Shown piece by piece: positions 55,683-64,000 of a stretch of 64,000 nt of DNA. The notes beneath the pieces are model-generated. The model ran no database searches and was not told the DNA's origin. It saw only the letters and a program-made list of their open reading frames with translations. Numbering within the stretch: position 1 is the stretch's first letter; each line of letters opens with the position of its first letter. Position numbers and translations under genes: made by a program. This stretch comes from Epinephelus fuscoguttatus (Eukaryota > Chordata > Actinopteri > Perciformes > Serranidae): positions 41,194,143 through 41,258,142 of the forward strand of contig NC_064761.1 of the NCBI RefSeq assembly GCF_011397635.1, in the 5' to 3' direction.

Positions 55683-55985
55683 GTGGACCATCTGCAGAGG
55701 ACATGTGTCCTTTTCAGTCGCACCAAGGGGCTAACCTCTGATCTGTCCCAGGTGGCTGGCTCTGCAGCCAGGGTTCAGGATATGCTAACATATATCGATG
55801 ATGTGCTGTCTGGCAAAGTGACAGCAGATAACAGTGTGGGCCGCTTCCTGATGGAGCTGGTTAACCAGGTTCCCATTATCTCAGCTGCGGACTTTGAAAA
55901 CATGCTCAATGCCAACATCAATGACCTGTTGATGGTGAGCTGCCTGGGTAGCCTCACCCCGGCACAGCTTGGGGGATTTCATTGA
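55683..55985 (+). pseudogene. eif3f: eif3f retrocopy fragment (C-terminal part)
   Basis: eIF3f is an MPN-domain subunit of translation initiation factor 3. A single open frame, without introns, covers about the last 95 residues of the protein: [46 protein letters not shown] and [26 protein letters not shown] match the family closely. It then ends in GGFH and a stop instead of the normal terminal residues. No upstream exon, splice site or promoter is seen, and the 5' end stops abruptly at about 55680. A 5'-truncated processed pseudogene is the best explanation. Confidence 0.82.
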
Positions 55986-58075
55986 AGTGATTCATATTTA
56001 ATTTTGAGCCATGAACAGTCATATTGTGTGAACGTGTTCCTGTGAAGCCCTCAGCCATATGCTGGCTTCATAAAACATGATCATCAAAACTTTGAAAACC
56101 CTGATTTTTGTTTTTTGTTTCAAAATGTTAGCTGTTGTGTTTCCTACCTTCTGTGTACAGATATTTACTAGCAGTCTTCTACTTTACATGTAGCTGATTG
56201 TATTTTTAACTATGACTCACCTTTATTCGTTCTCTCTCTATTGACAAAAGAAACCCACAGATTTACTGACCCCGATTCCCTGTGAGAGCTACCTTAAGAG
56301 CTGTTCTCTCTGAATGGAGTGTGATAAAGCCTACAGTTTAATGAATGAGTGAATGAATTCAGGACGAGGCATGATCATGCCACTACTATTACTGCTCATA
56401 TTGCGTGTTCATTAGGTTGCTTGGCTCCCTGCCGAAATTGTTTCACTTGTTGTGTTTGGAGACACTTGACTGCTGTCTGTGCAGCACAAAGGCGTGTCTT
56501 CACTGTCTCAGCTCACAAGTATTTAACGGAGGTCTGAACTCGCAGTCTGTGAAACACAAAGACACAGTGAAGAAAGAAGATTTCTTCCTCCAGTCTGCGT
56601 TGTGTCATTTCTTCTGCCGTTGAACTGAGTGAGTTTGAACCAGCTGTTTCACACAGTCAGGCTTTTGTTTCATGACTTTATGCTGTTAACTATACTCTCA
56701 TTAAAACTTTTCTCCTGAGCAGATTATTCTGGGATTTCACGCTCAAGTAATTCACTTGATTTCTCGGAAAAGGATACAGTTCCTAACAAAGTATTGATGT
56801 GTTGCCGCTTTGCTGTCATGCCAGGATTATGCAAATAATAGTCTAAAAGTTCAATGAGTGCCATTTCATGCATGATTAACAAGAGTGTGTTTTTAATGGC
56901 AATCTGTTGCCTGAGTGGATTCACATTCTTCGCTCAGAGCTGCACAAGACAGCTATGAAATGTATTATTTATTTGTTTTACATGCCGCTATCTGACTGAA
57001 AGGTATCACTCCCTCATAATAATAAGTGATATATTGACTCCCAGCAACACAGACTTGTCCAACAGCAGCCACATCTCATGTCTAATCAAGTGTAGCAAAC
57101 CAGTATATGAAGGCAACATCATCAGACTGATGTGAAAGGGAGAAAACATTTCCATTACTTGGCTCAGGGTCAGATATACAGTCAGCGTTTGTGTGTGAAA
57201 TTGAATCCTGCAATGCTTGAATTCTGATGTCATCAGTGAAGGTCTCTTTGTTTCCCTCGTTGTAACTCCAAATGAGCGTCCCCGAGGCCCCGAGGCAACG
57301 AGTCATGAGTGTAGCTGAAAGGATGCTTACTGGATCAGCACCTTCCTGGAGGAAAATATGCAACTTGGATGAATAGCACATGGATATGATGAACAGGTTG
57401 GCTGTATCTGCTGACATCATGGGAATGAACTTAGACCCACTGCATTGGACATGTGACCAAATATTCTCGATCTGTATGCATGATTCAGTTGCACATTTGT
57501 GCCACGGTCCAGAGGGAGAGTCAGCTCTGAGTAGTTGGAATGTAACACAGCGGATGATGAAGTGATGGGAATCTCATATCATGGCAGGTTCAGCTATCAG
57601 GCTTCCTATTACCCACAACATGTCGCTGTCACTGCTGTGCAGCTTGGTGAGCCCTCTGCCTCCTCGTCTCACTGTTAGAGTGTACAGAGCAGCACAAACA
57701 TTTTACTGTATATTTTATTAACAGATAACTGAATGCAGTGAAAGTGTTTTGTTGCTCTGTGTGGGTGTGTACCTGTTTTGGATCTGAGATATACCCTGCA
57801 AGCAGACTGTAATCTCAACCATATGGAGGACAGATCACGCAGCCTTTCTCGTCTACTACCGTCCTTATATTGTTTTGGCAGCGATGGAGGTGCTGTGGTG
57901 GATTTCATTTTCACTTATAAACAGTTTGTGAGGGCCCACCCTGCGGCGAACTTTCACAACCTACTGAGTCTTCCAAGTTGTAATCACTGTGGGGATTTGC
58001 AAATGAAAATATGTTAGGAATACTAAAACAGAGCTGTGTTTAGTTGAACGTGCAGGCTGGCAGCATGGGATGGAA
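55986..58075. other. intergenic, nothing recognised
   Basis: AT-rich with no repeat family or exon identified. The open frames of 60-112 codons show no motif. Confidence 0.45.
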
Positions 58076-58079
58076 ATGT

Positions 58080-58210
58080 TGGTTGATTGCTCCACTGTTT
58101 TGGTCCAGATTGACATATCTTAAAAACTATTTGATGGAATGCCTGGAAATTTTGAACAGACGTGATTCTCAGAGGATGAAACTCACTGACTTTGGTGATC
58201 AATTAATGTT
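58080..58210. repeat. dispersed repeat, inverse copy
   Basis: Reverse-complement match to 6725-7110: GACATATCTTAAAAACTATTTGATGG, TTCTCAGAGGATGAAACTCA and CTGACTTTGGTGATC correspond to its CCATCCAATAG, CATCCTCTGGGAA and GATCACCAAAGTCA words. Confidence 0.55.
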
Positions 58211-58334
58211 ATCTCTAGCAGCACCACAAGGTTCACATCTATATTTTCACATGTACAGATATTCATGTCCACCTCATGAAGAACTGAGATCACTTTGGTA
58301 GTCCTTCAACATTTCAGCTAGCCCTATCATCAGG

Positions 58335-59135
58335 TCAGAATTTAAAGGAACAGTGTGTAAAAGTTTCTTTATGCTTCTGCGTACACTCGACGCAACGTGC
58401 ACGCAGTTGCTGTGTGCCTATCATAGTTCTGCGTCCTGTTGGTCTATGTCGCTATGCAATTCCCCGCCAAAGTGCTTGGGGGCGCGGTGTTTTTTTACAT
58501 ACCTACCTAGACTCGGTGACGTCTATGGTCGTTGCTCGTTCATTGTTTGTTTATCTTCCAGCTTTGCTCTAGTCACAGTGAAGATGGCGACCAAGAGAGA
58601 AAGACTGTTGCTGGAGCTGGGAATGATCGACATTGAACAACAAATGCTCAAACACTCAAATCACAATGGAGACTTTTGAAAATGGCGGTGTGGTGCTCCT
58701 GCAGCAGGAAGTGAAACCTTGAGAAATGCCGGAAATGATGTAGTTTGAAGAACCAATCATAGCTCTTCTGGTCTGCGTCAGGTCTGCATTGTCTCGACGC
58801 GTGGTTACAATTTTTTGGAGGTGCATGTCGCATCTCTGCGTTGGTTGCAGAGGGACGCAACACCTCCACAAAGCCCTCTGCGTCATAGGTGGGCAGAAGC
58901 ATAAACCTTGCTTTAGGTGTAGGGGCATCTAGCAGTGAGGATTACAGATGAAGGAAAGTCTCTTCCTCTCCAAAACCATTAGACCTGCTGATTTAAGCCA
59001 ATAAAAAGTGTGTGCTCACCTTTTTCTCTGATGACTTTACATCCTGATGTTCAGGATGTTTTTACCTGGAGACAAATTATCCACAGAGGTCTCTTCCTTT
59101 CCAAAACAAATGGACTCGGTGATTAGTAAAAACAT
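58335..59135. repeat. MITE-type interspersed repeat
   Basis: Starts with TTTAAAGGAACAGTGTGTAA, the typical terminus of a common fish element. Subterminal TTTATGCTTCTGCGTAC (58368) is mirrored by GGCAGAAGCATAAACC (58892). The 58945-59135 part (AGAGGTCTCTTCCTTTCCAA-AACAAATGGAC) is homologous to about 2160-2380. Non-coding. Confidence 0.6.
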
Positions 59136-59365
59136 TGTTTTAAGAGAGAGTTAAGAAAATATAAGACAAATTTAAGAGAATGTTGCGACATGAGGCTCAC
59201 TGTGTATTCATTTAGGGATCCTTTCTACAAAAAAGGTTAAGAACCGCCCATCCAGTGCACACAGCCTGGTTATCAGGTCATGATGGATTGTTTTATGCGT
59301 ATAGTCTCATTAAGCTGCTTTCAGCCTCATCTGTCAGCAGTTAATATGACGCACAACCCTGAACT

Positions 59366-59392
59366 GGGAGGAGGAGGAGGAGGAGGAGGAGG
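59366..59392. repeat. (GAG)n microsatellite
   Basis: About nine GAG/AGG units. Confidence 0.93.
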
Positions 59393-60635
59393 TGTTCCCT
59401 CACTTGCTGAAGTCCGTCTGTAATTTGCTGTATTCACTGTCTCAACTTCTTTAGAATATGAATAAGGAGTGAACTCGCCATCAGTGTCGCTATTGCTTCA
59501 TCTGAGCCTGTTTGGTCACCTTATAGTCACTGTTGCCGAGTAACGTAGCTTACGTGTGTGTGTGTGGGAACATTTTTCAGTGGTTGTGGAGCATTTCTTG
59601 AAAGCTGGACCTGCCTAGAAACATCTTAGATTCAGAGTGAGCTGAGCAAAGGTGAGGCGAAGTGAGCAGAGAGAGAAAATGAGAGGGAAATAAGATGGAT
59701 TTGAAACATCTGTCCCGCTTGAGTTTTCCAGAGTTCATGTGCATTTTTTACTTTGATTCTCAGAGGGATGTGACTCTAATCTTGGTTTTGATCCTTTCAA
59801 GAAATTTGTTTCATAGCACAGTTGTTAATCAGAGCACGTGCTCACCTCCACAGAAAACCTCCTGGATGCTTTCACTGACTCAATAAACCAGATTCTAATT
59901 CAGCATCAGTGAATCAGCTCCAGATATGTCCTGATGGTATCACAGAGTGAAGGCAGGCTTCCTGCTCGATGTCACAAGGGATAATTAACTGCATGTGAAG
60001 AGCTAAAATGAACAAGTCAAGATAGTTGTATGATTTACTCTCTGTTTAGGACCAATATTGGCGGATCAAATTGTGTGTTATTCTTCATGCATGAAGAAGC
60101 TTTTTATGTAATGAGACACGATCAGTTCCTTTGTTCCTATTGTGATATCATCTATTCCAGGAGGGTGGTAAAAACATAGGTTAGGGATCCCCCCCTATTG
60201 AGTCTAGCGCTGATGGAGCGAGATGGAGAAGGAGCTGAGGATCTGGATGTGAAGAGGAGTGGGCTTTTCATGAGTCATGGGCTCGAGATAAGGTGACTGG
60301 AGGTGAATGGGGTGGAGGAGGGTGCAACGATGCTGCTTAAAACGACAGCTGACAGGAGCAGAGAGAGGAACAGATTTAAAGTTTGGCAGCAGCAACATGA
60401 ATAGCTGAAGGAGATTGTGGCAAAGATTGATTGGTTAACTGGGAGAGGGGACGCCCAAAGTCAGCTGAATGGTGGGAGTGAGAGGGAGAGAATTGCGAGA
60501 CAGTCTTCCTGAACTTACGCTGAGCTTCATTTAGAGAAAGGTAATGGGTCGATGGTTGAATCAGGTCCCAAAAGACGCCTGCTGAATGGATGCATGGTTA
60601 AAATAGATATCTAAAACTAATAAATAAATAACTTC
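59393..60635. other. intergenic, nothing recognised
   Basis: No exon, RNA gene or repeat family identified. Confidence 0.45.
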
Positions 60636-60639
60636 TATC

Positions 60640-60850
60640 TCAGCTGTCACTGAGCGAGAGGCAGGGTTCACCCTGGAGAGGCTGCCAGACTATCACAGGG
60701 CTGACACACACAGACAGAAACCATTCACACTCACATTCACACCTACGAGCAATTTAGAGTCACCAATTAACCTGCATGTCTTTGGACTGTGGGAGGAAGC
60801 CGGAGATAACCTACACTGATACACACATACACGCAGACTCCACACAGAAT
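60640..60850. repeat. dispersed teleost repeat, copy 2
   Basis: GAGAGGCAGGGTTCACCCTG, ACCATTCACACTCACATTCA, GCAATTTAGAGTCACCAATT and GTCTTTGGACTGTGGGAGGA belong to the same family as 42150-42330, in the same orientation. Confidence 0.75.
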
Positions 60851-61650
60851 GGCAGATTCAAACCCACTTGCTGCCAAGACTAAATGAATACATGGTGAAA
60901 TAGCTAAAAGTAATGAATTTAAAACAGCTAAAAGTAGAAGATAAATGGTTGAATGCATCAATAAACATTTTTAATCATATATATTTTCTGTGACCATAAA
61001 TCGAGCTAAAAAATAATAATGGTGTAGGATGCCTTTGCAGTCTGTGCTCCAATTGGTGTTTGTATTTTCATCTGCACTCAGGTGATGTCATCATGCTCAG
61101 AAAATGAGAAATAATGGTGGCAGAAGTAGGGAGTATTGATCAGAAGGCGTAACGACCGGAGGGCTCCACCAACAAGACCTGCAACAGGAGAGAAATGTGA
61201 ACAGCATAAAAGTGAATATAATGAATGACAGGTCAGTCTGCTGCCAGGACCAGTTCGGCTTGTGTGTGTGATCTTTGAAGACTCACAGTAAACCTTAAAC
61301 ATTAAACAGTAATGGATGGCCTTGTCTTTATTGGAAAAGTAACCAGTGTGGGTAAAGAGCTGATGCAACTGGCCTGAGAATGGATTTTTATCCCACATAA
61401 TGGCTAAGGTACAGCTACAAATACTGAATAAATGATTAAAATTGATGACTAAAAGTTGGGTGATGTATGTGGCTGAAACTTCGAGCTTCTCTAATGCAAA
61501 CTTACCGTATATGAAGGCTGCGTCCTTGCCGCAGTGGCCACAGGCTCAATTCCAACTAGGGCTGCCCCTGACTAAGAATTAGTCGACTGGTCGCCCGTGT
61601 GTTTACGATCTTGATTTAATTATTAAATTATATATTTTGGTGGTTTGAGT

Positions 61651-62324
61651 CAGAGCATGTGAGCGGAGCGGACCTGGAGCAGAGCGGAAGGATTTTGTGT
61701 TGAGCGAGGAGCGGCTATTTTTTTAAAGATGGAGCGAAGCCTTATCTCTCACTCCAATTTTGCTCCGGTCGCTCATGCCTCACCCAGAATGCATCTTTGC
61801 ACCTGCGCACACCCACGCTATTTTCTTTCAAAACTATAGAGTAAACTGTGATTCTGGCTGCTCAGGTCTTTTAGAAGATTGATGACAATTTTGGGAGCTC
61901 TAGTTCTGCTCAGTTTTCTCAGTTTTGTCTCTCTTGGTTTAAAAATAAAACATTTTAAATCAATAACCTATGGTCTCACTGTTTTTGTCGGCTTTAAAAC
62001 AAAATATTACCTTTATGTCTTAGTTGAGTTGGGTTGTGGTATTTTTTAAATGAAAAGAAATTACGTAGCATGGGGAAAGACAGAATCGAATCTACCAAGC
62101 TCATGTTTTATTTGTGAATAGAAGATTACAGGTTAGGGTAGTACGACGCAGTTTTTTTGAGCGGGGTGGTGAGCGAGTGGAGTGGGATAAAATTTACAAT
62201 GGAGTGGACCGGAGCAGAGTGAAGAATGCGCAGAACCAAGCGGAGCGGACGAGCGGCGCAAAGTGACAGGTCTGCAAACGAGGAGTGGAAATTTTCACCT
62301 GGTACGCTCTGCTCACATGCTCTG
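61651..62324. mobile_element. hAT MITE with perfect 8-bp target duplication
   Basis: The ends CAGAGCATGTGAGCGGAGCG and CGCTCTGCTCACATGCTCTG are inverted repeats with 19 of 20 matches. The flanking octamer GTTTGAGT is identical at 61643-61650 and 62325-62332. The interior is rich in GAGCGGAGC words and has no ORF of note. It is inserted in the older hAT copy. Confidence 0.9.
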
Positions 62325-62533
62325 GTTTGAGTTGAAGGTGTGAGAAAGAATAGTACCAGTAACATTGTTAACACTGTGCTACATTACAGAGAAATACAAA
62401 CCGTACTAATGAACCTTCATTAATATAGGCCTATATTTTATCTCCAAGTGCACGTCACACACTGAGCGAGCCGCCTGTTAATGATGCTGTGGGCTAATGG
62501 GCATGTAGCTACTTCCATGTTTCACATGATACG

Positions 62534-62635
62534 TCATGTTTGTAGTCGACCAATGAAGATGAGTTTACATATCACCTTGGGTTCGTCCTTCACCTTCTCA
62601 AAATGATCCCACACTTTGGATTTCCTGCCCGACAT
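62534..62635 (-). pseudogene. hAT transposase N-terminal BED-finger remnant
   Basis: From an ATG at 62635 the minus strand reads MSGRKSKVWDHFEKVKDEP and then KVICKL before a stop after 33 codons. The pattern K-S-x-V-W-x-H-F and the (K)C-K-L are those of the BED zinc finger in hAT/ZBED proteins. The second Cys and the His pair are missing, so the finger is incomplete. Confidence 0.7.
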
Positions 62636-63199
62636 GTTATTAACTAGCCTGTGGAATAACCACAGGTACCAGCCCTGGAAATTAGGGGCGGTACACATGC
62701 CGCATCTTCAACCACCTGGAAAACACGGGGTCAGGCGCTAGGCGTTGTGCCAGCTTTCAAGAGCACAGCAGCAGGTTGTGTCCGAGGTTGCTAAGCAACC
62801 TTAACAAGCATCAAATCATAGCCAATTAACCTGAAATCCTGAGTGCAGAGCTGATCTTCTTCCAGGAGCTGTTTATAAGTGTGTAGGCCCGTCGTCTGTG
62901 GGACAGATGTAAAGCTCTGGGTAGCCCTGCACTAACATGATCAACTTTTCCGTGTTTATCAGACTGAATATTTGCAGAAGAAGGGAAAGATATCTGTCGG
63001 CTGTGGTTGGTTTGTGACGTGAATCCTCTCTGACTGCTGAGCGTGGACACTTCCTGTGTCTGTCATTTCAAATTAAAGTCCCACATCAGTTCAGTCATAT
63101 TGGTCGAGATAGAGTTTCCATGTCTGTTTTTTTCCCCAATGAAATCTTGCCAACTAATGACCTTTCTGGTCGACTAACGTTTGGTCGCCTAAATCCAAC

Positions 63200-64000
63200 C
63201 CCCAGCGCTTTGCTGTATGTCATCACCCCCACCCCCCTCTCCCCCTTCACACTCCAGCTGTCCGACCAAACAAAGGCAAGAATCCCTTCAAAAAAAATCT
63301 TAAAAAAGAAAAGAAAAACTAACAGTATTGACTTTTTGTGCTGTTCCGGGCATGACTGCTCCCATTCAGACTGAAGTTGACAGTCCTAGATACACATACA
63401 GACGCATGATGCAATCACATGAACTGAGTGTCTGAAGTGACAAAAAAAAAAGCTTGGCAGAGACAGAAAAATAGAAAAAAGCCTTTTCAAGTGGGTTCTG
63501 GTGCTGTCAGCTTCAGTTTGATGAAGAGCAGTGGTGCTCGAAACGTCACCTAGGTGTAAAAAATAAGTGAACATTGGAGCCCTGCAGTGAGCAGGCTGTT
63601 TATTTTTTTATTTCATGAGTTCATATGACAGGGCTGCCGTCTTACAAGGTTAGGAGCCACTGTAATAAATCCATAACTTAAGATTTAAACATTATACACA
63701 AGCTAATCATTTCTCACTCTCGATGTGGCACTCAGGGATCTTAATTAAGTGTAGACTATCATTTTAACATTACATGTGCTTGGTTTGTGATGTTCATTTC
63801 AGTGGACACATGGAGAGAGATGCCTCACTTTCAATCTCAGATTAATTCAGCTCAGGTCTACCATATAAAAAAAGCCCATTTCCTCTTTTTCAAAGTAATT
63901 GGACAATGAATTAACTTTAATTTTATTCTACTGCAGTAGTTTAATCAGGTTTCTGAGCCAATGGAAAAGGTGCACAGCAGTCTTAAGTGTAAAGACAGGG
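63200..64000. other. intergenic, nothing recognised
   Basis: AT-rich end of the window. A GTGGTGCTCGAAACGTCACCTAGG-type block near 63530 looks like part of a dispersed repeat but could not be assigned. Confidence 0.4.

Larger units (their letters stand above)
61556..63190 (-). mobile_element. old hAT (ZBED-type) element, interrupted
   Basis: The left terminus region CTAGGGCTGCCCCTGACTAA-GAATTAGTCGACTGGTCG (61556) is typical of fish hAT elements. GGTCGACTAACGTTTGGTCG near 63170 is an inverse subterminal block; the outer right end is eroded. A BED-finger start (62534-62635, minus) shows that the transposase was on the minus strand. A younger MITE (61651-62324) interrupts it. Confidence 0.65.

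Noticed and set aside
57082-57420. 112-codon minus-strand frame
   Set aside because: No motif, no conserved codon pattern, no splice context.

Overview
The window is vertebrate nuclear DNA, almost certainly from a ray-finned (teleost) fish. It has small exons with GT-AG introns, many dinucleotide microsatellites, and a dense mix of fish-type mobile elements (Tc1, hAT, TTAA-type, L2/Rex-like LINEs, Gypsy). Only two intact protein genes can be reconstructed.

Left part (1-7.9 kb): no complete gene. A CpG-rich block at about 3.95-4.48 kb has a possible minus-strand first exon (4167-4224) of an unidentified gene that would continue leftwards.

7.9-16.7 kb (+): a type I membrane receptor with three Ig-like domains, of the teleost Fc-receptor-like kind. 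It has eight coding exons with consistent phases and 414 residues. A degenerate Tc1 copy lies in the intron between Ig1 and Ig2, and Rex-like LINE and other repeats lie in later introns. A 2.6-kb hAT element with a perfect 8-bp target duplication sits 67 bp after its stop codon and itself contains a TTAA-flanked element.

24.4-30.4 kb: three broken GIMAP/AIG1-type GTPase copies (+), interleaved with Gypsy fragments and a large element copy that contains a 1.2-kb minisatellite. With the receptor gene this suggests a degenerating immune-gene neighbourhood.

33.3-48.2 kb (+): rabggta, the alpha subunit of Rab geranylgeranyltransferase, with a CTCF/CRE/ETS-like promoter, a start codon that is the last codon of its exon, and 16 coding exons (583 residues). 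Its introns hold LINE, MITE and minisatellite sequence. Just downstream is a four-unit repeat carrying oestrogen-response-element-like palindromes.

48.3-64 kb: no intact gene. It holds a LINE with a mutated RT catalytic box, hAT transposase remnants, a probable solo LTR, an intronless eif3f fragment, and a hAT MITE nested in an older hAT element.

No new biochemical system was identified. The most unusual signals are the oestrogen-element array, the ATG-at-donor start of rabggta, the nested transposons with exact target duplications, and the GIMAP pseudogene cluster.
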